A stretch of 60,792 nucleotides of DNA from Pseudoalteromonas rubra (GCF_000967655.1 NZ_JXYA01000037.1:1-60792), one strand, 5' to 3'; positions 1 to 11,186 are shown, counted from the first letter of the stretch. Notes: a model not told the origin generated them from the sequence alone. Numbers and translations: made by a program.

Positions 1-120
1 TTATAGGGAAATCGAAACTCAACGCAACCCCTTTTTTGAAGAAAAGTGAGAAAAACGGCGCGTTCGGACAAAATTACAGCAAAACGGGGGTTTTTGATAC
101 TTTATGTACAAAAAGAGCGC

Positions 121-1629
121 TTAATCGCGCTCAATTTTCAATATCCAACCGGCTTTTTCCTGATACCCGGCCTCTGACTCCAGCTCACTTCGCATCAATG
201 GATGCTCATGTAGCCAATCTCCTGGTAAAGTCAGGGTCAGTGTTTCAGGCTCGGTTGCCGTAATATAGAGATCAGGTAGTACATCATCTTGACGGCGCAT
301 TGATAAAATCACTGCAACCCGGAGTATCCTGACAAGCAACTCAATCAACCCTTGATGATTACCAAACTGAGAAAGCAAACTTTCTTCGACATCAAGTCGG
401 TGATTACCGACTAAAGCGACTACCATCTGCTTTTGTACTCGCGAATATCCCGGCATACCTGTGTGCTTCAAAATGTAGGCACTGTGCTGGTGATAAGACT
501 TGTAATCAACGACCAGGCCAATCTCGTGCATAGATGCAGCTGCGCTCAATAAGTCACAGGCATTTTGAAAGTCAAACTGCATCGGAGCTTCGAGCTGCTT
601 CAGTAGTATTTTACATATCTCAAAAACACGTGCCGCCTGGCTAGTGTCAACATGATATCGCGACATAAAACCATCAAGCGTCCGTTTACGAATATCAGCC
701 TGATTGAGTTGATCAATCATGCTATATAGGACACCCTCACGTAATGCACCGCCAGCCAGACCCATTCGCTCAATCTGTAATGCTTCAAAAAGCGCTATCA
801 ATATCGCCAACCCGGATACAAATACCAGGCGGCGCTCTTCGCTTAATCCCGGTAGCTCAAGCTGCTCTATGCTTTTGAACTGGATTGCCTGCTTGCGAAT
901 TGCCTGAAGCTTGTCCAGAGTCAGCAATTCATCTAAGCCAAGCGCAGCAAAGATCTCCTGAATAGCCTGTACCGTGCCGGATGCGCCAATCGCCAGCTCC
1001 CACCCGGCAGTTTTGTATTGTGTTGCGAAAGGTGCAACGACACTATGCGCAGCCGCTGTGGCCGCAGCAAAATTTGCCTCACTCAGTGCGCCATCAGAGA
1101 AGTAACGCTCCAAGTAGGTAACACACCCCATATTCAGACTGTGGTATAAGTGCGCTTCAAAACCTTGGCCAATGACTATTTCTGTACTTGCACCACCTAT
1201 ATCGACAACAAGTTGTCGCCCCTGACATGCGGAGGTATGTGCAACGCCTTTGTAAATAGAGCGCGCTTCTTCTTCACCACTAATAATAGAGATAGGATGA
1301 CCAAGAATTTCCTCTGCTCTAAGCTTAAACACATTGGCATTGGTCGCCAGACGCAAAGTTGCAGTCGCGACAATACGAATATTTCCGGCCGGAATATCCT
1401 GAAGCCGTTCGGCAAACAAAGATAAACACTCCCAACCTCGCTGCATCGCTTCTTCACTCAGCAGGTTTTGCTCATCCAGGCCTGCGGCCAGGCGTACTTT
1501 ACGTTTTACTCGCCCGATTGTATGCACGCCGCCGGCCATATGTTTTGCGATCAGCATATGGAAGCTGTTTGATCCTAAATCAATCACCGCATACACATTT
1601 TCGTGTGGAGATTTCTGAACCACGCTCAC
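121..1629 (-). CDS. gppA: Guanosine-5'-triphosphate,3'-diphosphate pyrophosphatase / exopolyphosphatase
   Basis: This 502-residue protein belongs to the Ppx/GppA family, which hydrolyses pppGpp to ppGpp and cleaves terminal phosphate from polyphosphate in the cytoplasm. The two phosphate-binding signatures of the actin-like ASKHA fold are present: AVIDLGSNSFHML near residue 14 and VVDIGGASTEIVIG near residue 140, with GEEEARSIYKGV between them. A C-terminal HD-like helical region (about 310-500) follows, containing the MHEIGL segment. Length and near-continuous similarity to E. coli GppA, together with its place directly downstream of rhlB (32-bp gap, same strand), favour GppA over Ppx. The two genes are probably one transcript, as in enterobacteria. 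No terminator is visible in the 120 bases that follow. Confidence 0.93.
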   Translation of the reverse strand: MSVVQKSPHENVYAVIDLGSNSFHMLIAKHMAGGVHTIGRVKRKVRLAAGLDEQNLLSEEAMQRGWECLSLFAERLQDIPAGNIRIVATATLRLATNANVFKLRAEEILGHPISIISGEEEARSIYKGVAHTSACQGRQLVVDIGGASTEIVIGQGFEAHLYHSLNMGCVTYLERYFSDGALSEANFAAATAAAHSVVAPFATQYKTAGWELAIGASGTVQAIQEIFAALGLDELLTLDKLQAIRKQAIQFKSIEQLELPGLSEERRLVFVSGLAILIALFEALQIERMGLAGGALREGVLYSMIDQLNQADIRKRTLDGFMSRYHVDTSQAARVFEICKILLKQLEAPMQFDFQNACDLLSAAASMHEIGLVVDYKSYHQHSAYILKHTGMPGYSRVQKQMVVALVGNHRLDVEESLLSQFGNHQGLIELLVRILRVAVILSMRRQDDVLPDLYITATEPETLTLTLPGDWLHEHPLMRSELESEAGYQEKAGWILKIERD

Positions 1630-1661
1630 TAACCTCTATTTACCTCTACCAAAACGCCCGG

Positions 1662-2948
1662 CTAGCTGCGCGGGCGCGATTTTTGGTAACTACCTTGTCG
1701 GCGGTTATTACCGCTGCGATTACCGCGCTGACCGGATGGATTTCTGCGCCTTTGTTGTCTGGCTGGCGCTTTTATATCATCCAGTAATGCTGACTTATCG
1801 TAGTGAGAAACCGGAATTGCATGGTCAATGTATTCTTCAATCTCATGTAAGTTGTAAGCATATTGCTCACAGGCAAAGCTAATTGCATGCCCTGATGCAC
1901 CCGCTCGGCCAGTACGACCGATACGATGCACGTAATCTTCGCAATCGTCTGGTAAATCAAAATTGAGCACATGACTCACTTCAGGGATATGTAAGCCCCG
2001 CGCTGCAACATCCGTCGCAACGAGCAGATCTAACTCACCTTTGGTAAACCTAGACAAAATCGACAAACGTTTTTTCTGATTCACATCACCGGTTAACAGT
2101 CCCACCCGGTGTCCATCATTTTTCAGCCATTCATAGACGTTCTCACAACTATGCTTAGTATTGGCAAATACAATGGCCTTGTCTGGCCACTCTTCCTCAA
2201 TCAGGGTGAGCAGTAAAGGAATTTTGTCCTCTTGCGAGGGATGAAACAATTCTTCTTTGATCCGTTTGCCTGTTTTTACATCCGGCTCTATCTGCACATG
2301 AATAGGGTTGTGCATGTGTTCAAAAGCCAATTCCTGCACGCGATAAGACAAGGTTGCAGAAAACAGCAGGTTCAGACGTTGTTGGGTATCCGGCATACGA
2401 TTGAACATATAACGAATATCTTTAATGAAGCCCAAATCAAACATGCGATCCGCTTCATCAAGTACAACAACTTCAATGTTATTAAGGTTATAGGCACCTT
2501 GTTTATAGAAATCGATCAGGCGTCCGGTCGTGCCGATTAGGATATCCACCCCTTTTTCTAACTGCGACCGTTGTTTTTCGTATTCTTCGCCACCATATAC
2601 TAAGCCAAGCTTTAACCCACACGCCGGCGCCAATATTTGTGCGTCTTTGTGGATTTGGATCGCAAGCTCTCGAGTCGGTGCCATGATCAACGCACGTGGC
2701 TGACCGGCAACCTGAGCGTCAGATTGGCTTTGCAACAGTCTGTGGCATGTCGCAGTTAAAAACGCGAGCGTTTTACCTGTTCCTGTCTGAGCCTGACCGG
2801 CAATGTCTCTGCCCTCACTAATGTAGGGCATGCACTTTGCTTGGATTGGCGTACAGTATTCGAAGCCACTCGCTGTCAAACCGGCGACCACTTCCGGCGC
2901 TAAAGCAAAGTCGATAAATTTTTTATTGGTCAAATGTGTCTTAGTCAT
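1662..2948 (-). CDS. rhlB: ATP-dependent RNA helicase RhlB
   Basis: This is a 428-residue DEAD-box helicase. Motif I (AQTGTGKT), Ia (PTRELAIQ), the RhlB-typical Ib variant GTTGR instead of TPGR, II (DEAD), III (SAT), V ([13 protein letters not shown]) and VI ([10 protein letters not shown]) all occur in order. The last 35 residues form a basic, Arg/Gly/Ser-rich tail that probably binds RNA. In Gammaproteobacteria RhlB unwinds structured RNA for RNase E in the degradosome. The gene is divergent from trxA, with 91 bp between them, and lies upstream of gppA on the same strand, which is the classical order. The GTTGR motif and the context set it apart from RhlE, SrmB and DbpA. Confidence 0.95.
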   Translation of the reverse strand: MTKTHLTNKKFIDFALAPEVVAGLTASGFEYCTPIQAKCMPYISEGRDIAGQAQTGTGKTLAFLTATCHRLLQSQSDAQVAGQPRALIMAPTRELAIQIHKDAQILAPACGLKLGLVYGGEEYEKQRSQLEKGVDILIGTTGRLIDFYKQGAYNLNNIEVVVLDEADRMFDLGFIKDIRYMFNRMPDTQQRLNLLFSATLSYRVQELAFEHMHNPIHVQIEPDVKTGKRIKEELFHPSQEDKIPLLLTLIEEEWPDKAIVFANTKHSCENVYEWLKNDGHRVGLLTGDVNQKKRLSILSRFTKGELDLLVATDVAARGLHIPEVSHVLNFDLPDDCEDYVHRIGRTGRAGASGHAISFACEQYAYNLHEIEEYIDHAIPVSHYDKSALLDDIKAPARQQRRRNPSGQRGNRSGNNRRQGSYQKSRPRS

Positions 2949-2972
2949 AGCAATTAAGCATAACGTTTAAAC

Positions 2973-3001
2973 TTGCAATAAGAAACAAGAGTGTTTAAAT
3001 A
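2973..3001 (+). promoter_or_regulatory. Putative sigma70 promoter of trxA
   Basis: A -35 element TTGCAA (2973-2978) and a -10 element TAAATA (2996-3001) are separated by 17 bp. They lie 38 bp before the trxA start, in the divergent rhlB/trxA gap. The fit is good but the assignment is by eye only. Confidence 0.45.
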
Positions 3002-3039
3002 CGCATTAAATAATTGACCTAATTCTAACGGAGAGCGCA

Positions 3040-3366
3040 ATGAGCGACAAAATTATTCAACTAACTGATGACAGCTTCGAAGCAGACGTGCTTAAGTCGG
3101 ATACCCCTGTACTGGTAGATTTCTGGGCTGAGTGGTGTGGTCCTTGTAAAATGATCGCCCCTATCCTGGACGAAATTGCAGACGAGTTCGAAGGTCGCGC
3201 GACCGTAGCTAAGCTTAATATCGACCAAAACTCGCTAACACCGCCTAAGTTCGGTATTCGTGGCATCCCAACTCTGCTTCTGTTCAAAGACGGTGCTGTA
3301 GCGGCAACTAAAGTTGGTGCATTGTCAAAAACACAATTGATTGAGTTCCTTGAGAACAACATCTAA
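3040..3366 (+). CDS. trxA: Thioredoxin 1
   Basis: This is a 108-residue single-domain thioredoxin, the usual length. It has the active site WCGPC (about residues 32-36), the buried Asp in the LVDFWAEWC strand, and the cis-proline loop GIPTL. It is the general cytoplasmic protein-disulfide reductase and is recycled by thioredoxin reductase. The start ATG is preceded by GGAG at a good distance. It lies between rhlB (divergent) and rho (same strand), the conserved gammaproteobacterial neighbourhood. Confidence 0.97.
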   Translation: MSDKIIQLTDDSFEADVLKSDTPVLVDFWAEWCGPCKMIAPILDEIADEFEGRATVAKLNIDQNSLTPPKFGIRGIPTLLLFKDGAVAATKVGALSKTQLIEFLENNI

Positions 3367-3426
3367 CTGATCACTGATTAATGGCACCGGCATACGCTGG
3401 TCGCCAATCAGTCACAGTCTAAAGAC

Positions 3427-3456
3427 ATCAGGTAGCGCCATTTTGGCCTGCCTGAT
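3427..3456 (+). terminator. Hairpin in the trxA-rho leader
   Basis: An imperfect stem (ATCAGG at 3427-3432 with CCTGAT at 3451-3456, plus an inner GCC/GGC pair) is followed by the T-rich TTAAATTT. It lies within the 217-bp gap between trxA and rho. It could be a weak trxA terminator or part of the rho leader. In E. coli the rho leader is the site of Rho autoregulation, but no leader peptide is evident here. Confidence 0.3.
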
Positions 3457-3583
3457 TAAATTTGTATAAAGACTGGACGACTGCTCCCCTAGCTGCTAAC
3501 TTATAGAGCCACTAACCTAAAGCAATTTCAATTCAATCCCTCGTACCACGAGAGAACAACTTTTAAATAAAGAACCCACCAAT

Positions 3584-4843
3584 ATGCATTTACGCGAACT
3601 GAAAGACAAGTCAATCAATGAGCTTGTAAAACTTGCCGAGTCTATGGGGCTCGAGAACGTTGCCCGTCTGAGAAAACAAGACATCATCTTCGCCATCTTG
3701 AAAGCGCACGCTAAAAGCGGCGAAAACATTTATGGCGGCGGCGTGCTGGAAATTCTTCAGGATGGCTTCGGCTTTTTACGCTCATCAGAAGCCTCCTACC
3801 TGGCAGGCCCGGATGACATTTATGTTTCGCCCAGCCAGATCAGACGTTTTAGCCTGCGTACAGGCGACAGCATCAGCGGTCTGATCCGCCCACCAAAAGA
3901 TGGTGAGCGTTACTTTGCGCTGCTGAAAGTAAACGAAGTTAACTTCGATAAGCCAGAAAACTCCAGAACTAAGATCCTGTTCGAGAATCTGACGCCAATT
4001 CACGCCAACGAACGTATGGTAATGGAACGTGGTAACGGCAGTACAGAAGACATCACTGCGCGTGTTCTGGACCTGGCTTCTCCAATCGGTAAAGGTCAAC
4101 GTGCACTGATTGTTGCACCACCTAAAGCCGGTAAAACCATGCTGCTGCAAAACATTGCACAGTCTATTTCTTACAACAACCCAGATGCAACACTGATGGT
4201 ACTGCTGATCGACGAGCGTCCGGAAGAAGTAACAGAAATGCAGCGCCTGGTACAAGGTGAAGTAGTCGCCTCAACATTCGATGAGCCAGCAAGCCGCCAC
4301 GTGCAGGTTGCAGAAATGGTCATCGAAAAAGCGAAACGTTTGGTTGAGCACAAAAAAGACGTCATCATTTTGCTGGACTCTATCACGCGTCTTGCTCGTG
4401 CCTACAACACAGTGATCCCATCGTCAGGTAAAGTACTGACAGGTGGTGTCGACGCTAACGCACTGCACAAGCCAAAGCGCTTCTTCGGTGCTGCACGTAA
4501 CGTAGAAGAAGGCGGCAGCCTGACTATCATCGCTACAGCCCTGATCGACACGGGCTCTAAAATGGATGAAGTTATTTACGAAGAGTTTAAGGGTACCGGT
4601 AACATGGAACTGCACTTAAACCGTAAGATTGCTGAAAAGCGTGTCTTCCCGGCCATTGACTTTAACCGTTCAGGTACGCGCCGCGAAGAACTGCTCACAA
4701 AACCAGATGAGCTGCAAAAAATGTGGATCTTGCGCAAAATTGTCCATGAGATGAGCGAAATCGATGCAATGGAATTTCTGATCGACAAGCTGTCAATGTG
4801 CAAAACCAATAACGAGTTCTTTGACTCGATGAAGCGTAAATAA
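3584..4843 (+). CDS. rho: Transcription termination factor Rho
   Basis: This 419-residue protein is the hexameric RNA-dependent ATPase that releases RNA polymerase. It is the same length as E. coli Rho and nearly collinear with it. The N-terminal helical and cold-shock-like RNA-binding domain (about 1-130) contains GFGFLRS and the [10 protein letters not shown] segment. The Walker A loop PPKAGKT lies near residue 180 and Walker B ([11 protein letters not shown]) near 260. The Q- and R-loop region [20 protein letters not shown] follows. A leader of about 217 bp, longer than usual for this window, precedes it, consistent with the autoregulated leader known from enterobacteria, and a strong intrinsic terminator follows. 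Confidence 0.98.
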   Translation: MHLRELKDKSINELVKLAESMGLENVARLRKQDIIFAILKAHAKSGENIYGGGVLEILQDGFGFLRSSEASYLAGPDDIYVSPSQIRRFSLRTGDSISGLIRPPKDGERYFALLKVNEVNFDKPENSRTKILFENLTPIHANERMVMERGNGSTEDITARVLDLASPIGKGQRALIVAPPKAGKTMLLQNIAQSISYNNPDATLMVLLIDERPEEVTEMQRLVQGEVVASTFDEPASRHVQVAEMVIEKAKRLVEHKKDVIILLDSITRLARAYNTVIPSSGKVLTGGVDANALHKPKRFFGAARNVEEGGSLTIIATALIDTGSKMDEVIYEEFKGTGNMELHLNRKIAEKRVFPAIDFNRSGTRREELLTKPDELQKMWILRKIVHEMSEIDAMEFLIDKLSMCKTNNEFFDSMKRK

Positions 4844-4860
4844 CCAATCGCTTGAACAGA

Positions 4861-4887
4861 AAAAGCCTGCTTATGCAGGCTTTTTTT
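4861..4887 (+). terminator. Intrinsic terminator of rho
   Basis: The stem GCCTGC/GCAGGC (4865-4870 and 4875-4880) has a TTAT loop. It is flanked by an A-run and followed by seven T residues. It lies 17 bp after the rho stop codon. Confidence 0.9.
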
Positions 4888-5010
4888 ATGCCCTCGTTGC
4901 TTGGAACTCTCAAGGGTGTGTTCTATATATTAAAGGATATGCATAAGACATTTGAACGCAAATAAGGACACGCTCCTTATCCTGCAAGTCCGATAAAGGA
5001 ACCCATACCC

Positions 5011-6297
5011 ATGCGTTTAGTAGCCAGTGCCATGGCCGTGACGACAGTGAACATAGCCGCCGTGCTGGTCTGTACCGCCATCTTTTCCCTCCCCCTGACT
5101 GTCACTGCCACTTTAATCACCATGATGCTGGTTGCGTCTGTGCTGATCACCGTGTGGCTAGATAAAAAACAAGAAAAGGGTGCCTATTTACAAAGCTTTG
5201 TCAGCGCACTACATCACCAGGACACCATAGACCTCACCTTTCGTTTTGACGAACAGGACAAAACACTGCCTAAAGCGTGCCTGGCCATTAATGCCAGTAT
5301 GGCCATGATGGAACACATTATTGGCGAAGTCTATGCGTCTTCTTCCCGTCTGACCCCTATGGCCGACAGCCTGCGCGATACCTATGCCTCAATGACACAA
5401 AAGGCCACCATACAGCATGCCCACGGCGCGGATCTCGCCACGGCCATCAATCATATGCTGACGGTATCAAGAGAGCTGGATGACAGTCTGGAGAAAATTT
5501 ACAGCTCAGTCGAAAACGCCACACAAGCGGTCAAAAAAACCCGTGTTGATACTGACCGGAGCCAGCAAAGCCTGATGACGCTGGCAGCGAATATTCAGGC
5601 CACCAGTGAACAAATAGCGGCACTGAAAGCAGACAGCGACGCCATTAGCTCGGTCATTGACGTGATTAATGCCATCGCTGATCAGACTAACTTACTGGCG
5701 CTGAATGCCGCTATTGAGGCAGCCCGAGCAGGTGAGCAAGGCCGGGGCTTTGCAGTGGTCGCGGACGAAGTACGCAGCCTGGCCGCACGCACCAGTCAGT
5801 CAACGCAGGAAGTACGGACCATGGTCAATAAAATTCAGGCAGGCACAGACAGTGCCCATGCGCTGATGCTCACTGCGCTGGAAGAAACTGATAAAACGGT
5901 CCGCTTATCAGAAGCCTCCACCAAAGAAGTCGACCAGATAGAAGGCGCCATGATTGAAATTAATGCGATGTCGCACAGTATTCACGACCAGGTAAGCCGG
6001 CAAAAGGCGGTCTCAGACGAAGCACAGTCGAGCATTGAGTCTATGGTTGAACTCAACTCGGATGCACTATCGGCCTCCAAGATCCAGGCCGTATCAAGCA
6101 GCGATCTGATTAACCTGGCCGCAAGCATTCATGAAAAGCTGTCAATTTTTACAGCCCAGCGACCTGAGCTGGATATGTCCCACCGCACCGACACCAGTCG
6201 CTATAACTATGATACAGAGTCGAAGGCGGTGTCGAAGCCAGGCCACACTAAACAGCCTGACCAACACAGTGAATTAGGTGACATCGAATTGTTCTGA
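5011..6297 (+). CDS. Methyl-accepting chemotaxis protein without a sensor domain
   Basis: This is a 428-residue chemoreceptor-family protein. Two hydrophobic segments (about 5-27 and 30-50) form a membrane hairpin with almost no periplasmic loop. There is no recognisable ligand-binding or HAMP domain. The rest is the cytoplasmic coiled coil with the highly conserved hairpin tip around [20 protein letters not shown] (about residues 225-245), which contacts CheA and CheW. The protein ends in DIELF after a flexible, charged tail, perhaps a docking peptide. The start is preceded by AAGGAA. The last 24 bp overlap the 3' end of the convergent hybrid kinase gene. No other che gene is nearby, so the signal it senses cannot be told from the sequence. 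It may sense through the membrane segment or act with partners. Confidence 0.85.
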   Translation: MRLVASAMAVTTVNIAAVLVCTAIFSLPLTVTATLITMMLVASVLITVWLDKKQEKGAYLQSFVSALHHQDTIDLTFRFDEQDKTLPKACLAINASMAMMEHIIGEVYASSSRLTPMADSLRDTYASMTQKATIQHAHGADLATAINHMLTVSRELDDSLEKIYSSVENATQAVKKTRVDTDRSQQSLMTLAANIQATSEQIAALKADSDAISSVIDVINAIADQTNLLALNAAIEAARAGEQGRGFAVVADEVRSLAARTSQSTQEVRTMVNKIQAGTDSAHALMLTALEETDKTVRLSEASTKEVDQIEGAMIEINAMSHSIHDQVSRQKAVSDEAQSSIESMVELNSDALSASKIQAVSSSDLINLAASIHEKLSIFTAQRPELDMSHRTDTSRYNYDTESKAVSKPGHTKQPDQHSELGDIELF

Positions 6298-9138
6298 ATA
6301 ACTGCACACCTTGAGTTCATCACACAAGATCAGAAACAAGTCCTGATACAGTGCGGTTTGTTGTTGCTTCAGAGCAGCTTCAAATTGCGAGGCAACATCG
6401 GCGATATGCACAAACTCGAACATGCTCGCTGCGCCATTCAATTTGTGGCAATGATGCTGCAGGGCTTGCCAGTCCTGCTCCTGCCACAGATCAATCAGCT
6501 TATAGCGCTCTTGTTCCAGCGTTTGCGCAAAGCTCTGTTTGAGGTCACTCATGTCGATCGCCAGGTCCAGTGCCTGAGCGTCACAGGTACGCTGTAAAGA
6601 CTTGGCAAGCGTCTGATATAACAGCTCGCGGTTAATCGGTTTGCTCAGGTGACCACTGAAACCCTGGGCAAGATAATCTTTGATTTCATGCTCCATCACA
6701 TTGGCCGTCAGTGCATACACGTCACCTTCAAAGCCTGCCTGGCGCAGCAATTTCAATGCTTCCAGGCCATCCATCTGGGGCATCTGAATGTCCATCAACA
6801 CCACATCCGGGTAGGCGCTGAGACAGCGCTCCACGGCTTGTCGTCCATTGCTGACCGCATCTACTTCGAGGCCCATTCTCTGAAGCATACGGACGATCAG
6901 AGCACGATTATCATCATGATCTTCGGCCAGCAACACAGTGCCGGATAAGCGTATTTCTGAGGCCGGTAGCAGAGCATCTTCCACCCTGTGAGCCTCTTCG
7001 CCTGTTTCACTGCCCTGACTTAAGCGTGCACAAGGCACTAACAGCGTAAACTGGCTGCCCTTATCCACTTCACTGTGTACCGAGATCTCTCCTCCCATCA
7101 TTTTAGCTAGATGCTGTGACAGACTGAGTCCTAATCCTGAGCCGCCAAAACGGCGGGTGATGCTATTGTCTCCTTGCTGGAAACACTCAAAAATCCGTGC
7201 CACCTGGGACTGAGACATGCCAATACCGCTGTCCCGGACGATAAAAATCAGGCCATCGTCATGTTGTCTGATGAGCAGCTCAACCTGCCCATGATGGGTG
7301 AACTTCACCGCATTGCTGAGCAGGTTAATTAAGATCTGTTTCAGCCGCACATAGTCAAGCCGCACCAGGTAGGGTGTGGGCAAGTCATTTTCGACCAGTA
7401 AGGCAAGCGATTTTTCCATGCAGGGACGCTGGAACATATCGCAGACATCCGCCAGTAAATTCTCGATGGTAAACTCGGTGTATTCCAGCTCAAATCGCTG
7501 CGCCTCGATTTTACTCAAGTCCAGTACATCGCTGATGAGATCCTTAAGATGATTGCCCTGACGTGTTACCACCGCCAAAGAGGACACCAGGTGAGCATCA
7601 TGTGCATAGTCTTGCTGCAAACTCTCTGCGTGGCCCAAAATAGCCGTCAATGGGGTACGAATTTCATGGCTGATATTTGCTAAAAACTGGCTCTTCACCT
7701 GGTTGGCATTACGTAACTCATCCGCGCTTTGTTGTAACTGTGCAGTGCGCTGCGCCACTTTTTTGCTGAGTTCAATTTTCGCCCGCCGCTCGTTCGCGCG
7801 ATGATAAAAGGCAAACACAGAAATCAAGGTCAGACACAAGATCAAGCCACTCATCCACAGTAACTGATTGCGCTGCTCGTCTTGCAGCTTTTGCAGCTCC
7901 TGCGCTTGCTTCATTTTTGCCAGCTCCTGGCTTAACTGGCTTTCTTCAAACTTACTTTGGTATTTATTCAGGCGAGTGATCAGGCCTTCATTCAGCAAAG
8001 AAAACTGTAAGTCCCGGTAGTGATCCAGCGTTTCTGCCGCAGCCTGCATCTTGCCTGTGGCCGCCTGCACCAATGCCAGCAAATGCAGAAATTCACGCTC
8101 CCTGAGCCTGTCTCCCAGCTTACGGGTCAGCGTTAAACCCCGCTCGATACTCACTTCGGCTGCGCTGATATCACCACGCATTAACTGTAGCCTGGCCGTT
8201 GGGTGCAAAGCATGCATGACGCCAGCCTGATTGTCGGCTTTTTCGGCATAGTACATGGCAAAGTTCACTTCCTGCTCTGCCGTTGTGTAATCGCGAAGCA
8301 GCAGGCTGAGTTTTGCCATATTGACGTATTCGAATGCCAGATGGCGCGTATCATTGATGCTGTGATAGTACTCTACGGCGGCTTTTACCGCGACGCGCGC
8401 CAGCTCAGGACGGTTCGACTCAGTATAAATGACACCCAGGTTACCCTGTGCCAGTGCCACACCATACTGATCTCCCAGGCGCTCAAACAAGGTCATCGCG
8501 CGCTTGAGTAACTCTTCTGCTTTGTCATAGCGAAACTGGCGAATATACACCCCGGCCAGATTCAATAACATGTCAGCTCTGTCTTGCTCGTTACCGTATT
8601 GTTCATACAACATGTATGCAGCCAGATAATGCTCCAGTGACGCTTCTAAGTCGTGGATCTGGATAAATGACATACCCAGATTATTATGGATATCCGCGCG
8701 CTCAATGGGGTTATCTCTTTGCTCTGCCACACTCAGCGCCTGCTGATAGTCGGTCACCGACGCGGCATAGTCTCCCTGGTAGAAGGCGCTGATCCCTTGC
8801 ATCTTAAGAGCATGATACAAGCTGTCAGACAACTGCTCGCTGCGACTTAAAGACTCAAGTTGTTCAAAATAGCGGATCGCCATGTCGTAACGTGCGCTCT
8901 CCAGGGCAATTTTTCCGATCGCTGTCAGGGTGGCGGCACGTTGCACGGGGCCGAGTTCATTGTGCTGTAACAAGCGCTCAGCACTGAGCACTTGCTCCTG
9001 CCAGTTTGGCAGCTCTGATAACGCGTCAATTTGCGACGCAATCGCCGGTTTGGCAGCAGACGTATCAGCATGGCCCTGTGCCGACCATATACCCACTAAT
9101 AGCACTGTGGTCACAGCCCACTTAAAACCCTTTATCAT
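6274..9138 (-). CDS. TPR-containing hybrid sensor histidine kinase
   Basis: This 954-residue protein has a secretion signal (about 1-23), a long array of tetratricopeptide repeats (about 60-400) that should be periplasmic, a coiled segment, and one transmembrane helix (about 426-446). The cytoplasmic part has a HisKA domain with NISHEIRTP (His491), a HATPase domain (N box [10 protein letters not shown] boxes DSGIG and GGSGLGL), a receiver domain (acidic pair in LLAEDHDDN, phospho-Asp783 in LMDIQMP) and a C-terminal Hpt domain ([12 protein letters not shown], His898). It is therefore a complete His-Asp-His relay lacking only the final response regulator, which is not encoded nearby. The ATG at 9138 is chosen because it gives a proper signal peptide; an in-frame TTG lies 30 bp upstream. 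The 3' end overlaps the convergent chemoreceptor gene by 24 bp. Confidence 0.9.
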   Translation of the reverse strand: MIKGFKWAVTTVLLVGIWSAQGHADTSAAKPAIASQIDALSELPNWQEQVLSAERLLQHNELGPVQRAATLTAIGKIALESARYDMAIRYFEQLESLSRSEQLSDSLYHALKMQGISAFYQGDYAASVTDYQQALSVAEQRDNPIERADIHNNLGMSFIQIHDLEASLEHYLAAYMLYEQYGNEQDRADMLLNLAGVYIRQFRYDKAEELLKRAMTLFERLGDQYGVALAQGNLGVIYTESNRPELARVAVKAAVEYYHSINDTRHLAFEYVNMAKLSLLLRDYTTAEQEVNFAMYYAEKADNQAGVMHALHPTARLQLMRGDISAAEVSIERGLTLTRKLGDRLREREFLHLLALVQAATGKMQAAAETLDHYRDLQFSLLNEGLITRLNKYQSKFEESQLSQELAKMKQAQELQKLQDEQRNQLLWMSGLILCLTLISVFAFYHRANERRAKIELSKKVAQRTAQLQQSADELRNANQVKSQFLANISHEIRTPLTAILGHAESLQQDYAHDAHLVSSLAVVTRQGNHLKDLISDVLDLSKIEAQRFELEYTEFTIENLLADVCDMFQRPCMEKSLALLVENDLPTPYLVRLDYVRLKQILINLLSNAVKFTHHGQVELLIRQHDDGLIFIVRDSGIGMSQSQVARIFECFQQGDNSITRRFGGSGLGLSLSQHLAKMMGGEISVHSEVDKGSQFTLLVPCARLSQGSETGEEAHRVEDALLPASEIRLSGTVLLAEDHDDNRALIVRMLQRMGLEVDAVSNGRQAVERCLSAYPDVVLMDIQMPQMDGLEALKLLRQAGFEGDVYALTANVMEHEIKDYLAQGFSGHLSKPINRELLYQTLAKSLQRTCDAQALDLAIDMSDLKQSFAQTLEQERYKLIDLWQEQDWQALQHHCHKLNGAASMFEFVHIADVASQFEAALKQQQTALYQDLFLILCDELKVCSYSEQFDVT

Positions 9139-9224
9139 CCCTGCCTGCCCCGTATTACTTGCAATCAACGCGTCAAAAAATAAGAATTGAACAAAGAAGA
9201 TACACTATGTTTACAGGCGGAACA

Positions 9225-9800
9225 ATGTTGAACCCCCTCCTTGATGCCACATTTAGGATAATCACCCGTGAGCGCGCCACGCAACTACACCGGCTGGCTG
9301 CGACCCTGGATGCCGAAGTCGGCCTGCCAACGCTGGACAGCGACCCGGATAAAGACCTCTTTAAGCGTAATTTTTTGTTGATGAATGCCCTGTATCAACT
9401 GCAACAAGAGGTTGCTGAGCAAGGCTATTATCTGCAGGTTGAGGCAATGGATATCCGCCTGAGTGAGCAGTCCCTCCCGTCTGCATTACAAACCCGGGAT
9501 CCGCTCAGAGAATATTATTTAGATTGGTGCAACTATGATACCAGCAAAGAGGAAGTGAACGCGCTGCTGGGTCAGTTTTGGCAACGCTATCTAAAAGCAC
9601 CTACCCTGGCACCACAGCAGCACAACGAATTAATACAGAAGTGGCAACTGCCCAATCCGTATTCACGGCGCCAACTGAGTAAGCGCTGGCGCACGCTGGC
9701 TTTTGCGGCCCACCCGGACCAACAAGGGGAGAGTTCAGCGTTTGTGCAGCTGCAACACGAATACGAACAACTCAAGTACTATGCCCATGCGGAAGAATAA
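9225..9800 (+). CDS. DNAJ-related protein with degenerate J domain
   Basis: This protein of about 191 residues begins MLNPLLDATF. It resembles the DNAJ-related family of marine Gammaproteobacteria, which has an N-terminal family-specific helical domain and a short C-terminal J-like domain. The C-terminal part has a basic helix (QLSKRWRTLAFA), then the HPD tripeptide (AAHPDQQ) and a further helix, so the residues that stimulate DnaK are retained. The glycine/phenylalanine and zinc-finger regions of DnaJ are absent. It is probably a specialised DnaK co-chaperone with an unknown client. The ATG at 9225 has GGCGG upstream; an in-frame ATG at 9207 is the alternative. The stop codon abuts the convergent dbpA stop with no gap. 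Confidence 0.75.
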   Translation: MLNPLLDATFRIITRERATQLHRLAATLDAEVGLPTLDSDPDKDLFKRNFLLMNALYQLQQEVAEQGYYLQVEAMDIRLSEQSLPSALQTRDPLREYYLDWCNYDTSKEEVNALLGQFWQRYLKAPTLAPQQHNELIQKWQLPNPYSRRQLSKRWRTLAFAAHPDQQGESSAFVQLQHEYEQLKYYAHAEE

Positions 9801-11186
9801 CTACAGGCTCATCCGCTTGGCTTTAAATTTACGCCCCTTGAGCTTGCTCTCCTGCAGCTTTCTGAGCGCCGGTTTGACCCCTTCTCTGGCCACGGCGACA
9901 AACGCTTGATGGTCCAGTAAATCGATATTGCCAATCAGGCTGGCACCTACCCCTTGCTCCGACGTCAGACATCCGACAATGTCCCCGGCGCGCAGCTTGT
10001 CTTTTTTACCGCCATCGACCTGCAAGGTAACCATTGGGGGTTTAAAGACCGGCTTGTCGAGCAGGCTCAAAGGTGGTGGCGTTGCCGGCTCAAACGTTTG
10101 CTCGTAGATTTCACCCAGTTTGGCAACTTTAAAGGCCTCATTTTCGCCATATAGCGAACAGGCGAGTCCCTTCTTGCCACCGCGCCCGGTACGACCCACC
10201 CGGTGCACGTGCGTTTGTGGATCCAGCGCCATATGATAGTTAACCACCATATCTACATCTTCGATATCCAGACCCCGTGCCGCGACATCGGTGGCCACCA
10301 ACACCGAAGCACTTTTATTGGCAAAACGGATCAATGAACGCACCCGCTCGGCCTGGTCCAGATCGCCATGCAGAGTCACCACATTGACGCCACAGCTTTT
10401 GAGTTCACTGTACAGCTTCTTGGTCTCAACTTTGGTATTGCAAAAGGCAATACAGCTGACCGGCTTGTAATGCTGCAATAACAGACGCAGTGTATTAAAT
10501 CTCAGTTTGTTGTTTTTGAGGGCAAAAAACTGCTGTTTGATCTGCCGGTTAAGGGTCTCTTCTTCTCCTTTGACCATCACAGGTTCACGCATAAACTGCT
10601 GTGTCAGCGCTTCGATGTCCTGCTGATAGGTGGCGCTGAACATCAGTGTCTGACGCTCCGGCGGCAGGTAAATTGCGATATTTTCGAGCGCTTCAACAAA
10701 GCCCATGGCTAACATCTGATCGGCTTCATCCAGGACCCAGGTGTGCACCTGAGTCAGGTCAAGCGTGCCCTTATACAAGTGTTCTTCAATCCGACCCGGT
10801 GTGCCAACTACAACGTGCGCACCATGCTCCAGAGAGCTGATCTGCGGCCCAATGGGCTCACCTCCACACACTGTGAGTACCTTGATATTTTGCATGCTAC
10901 GCGCCAGCTTGCGGATCTCTGTAGCGACCTGTTGCGCCAGCTCGCGGGTGGGCGCCAGCACTAAGCTTTGGATCACCTGCTCTTCGGCCGCCAGTTTATT
11001 GAGCAAGCCAAGGCTAAAGGCCAGTGTCTTACCCGACCCGGTTTTTGCCTGAGCAATCACATCCTGGCGGGCAATAATGGCGGGCAATGCCTGCGCCTGA
11101 ATGGGTGTCATGGTGGTAAAACCGGCTTGTTGTAAACCAGTTTGCAGATGGCGGGCCAATGGCACTTGATTAAACGACTGAGTCAC
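9801..11186 (-). CDS. dbpA: ATP-dependent RNA helicase DbpA
   Basis: This is a 461-residue DEAD-box helicase. Motif I AKTGSGKT, Ia PTRELAQQ, Ib [29 protein letters not shown] and VI HRVGRTGRGG are present. A C-terminal domain of about 75 residues (from PPMVTLQVDGGKKDKLRAGD to the end) matches the DbpA RNA-binding domain, which in E. coli recognises helix 92 of 23S rRNA. The likely role is a late step of 50S subunit assembly. The RNA-binding tail separates it from RhlB, RhlE and SrmB. It is convergent with the DNAJ-related gene and divergent from the M28 peptidase gene. Confidence 0.94.
   Translation of the reverse strand: MTQSFNQVPLARHLQTGLQQAGFTTMTPIQAQALPAIIARQDVIAQAKTGSGKTLAFSLGLLNKLAAEEQVIQSLVLAPTRELAQQVATEIRKLARSMQNIKVLTVCGGEPIGPQISSLEHGAHVVVGTPGRIEEHLYKGTLDLTQVHTWVLDEADQMLAMGFVEALENIAIYLPPERQTLMFSATYQQDIEALTQQFMREPVMVKGEEETLNRQIKQQFFALKNNKLRFNTLRLLLQHYKPVSCIAFCNTKVETKKLYSELKSCGVNVVTLHGDLDQAERVRSLIRFANKSASVLVATDVAARGLDIEDVDMVVNYHMALDPQTHVHRVGRTGRGGKKGLACSLYGENEAFKVAKLGEIYEQTFEPATPPPLSLLDKPVFKPPMVTLQVDGGKKDKLRAGDIVGCLTSEQGVGASLIGNIDLLDHQAFVAVAREGVKPALRKLQESKLKGRKFKAKRMSL

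Noticed and set aside
36..263. Plus-strand frame of 75 codons at the left edge
   Set aside because: Most of it is antisense to the conserved 3' end of gppA and it resembles no protein.
4989..4996. TCCGATAA upstream of the chemoreceptor gene, close to the flagellar sigma28 -10 consensus
   Set aside because: No TAAAGTTT-like -35 lies 11 bp upstream, and the element merges with the ribosome binding site, leaving no room for a leader.
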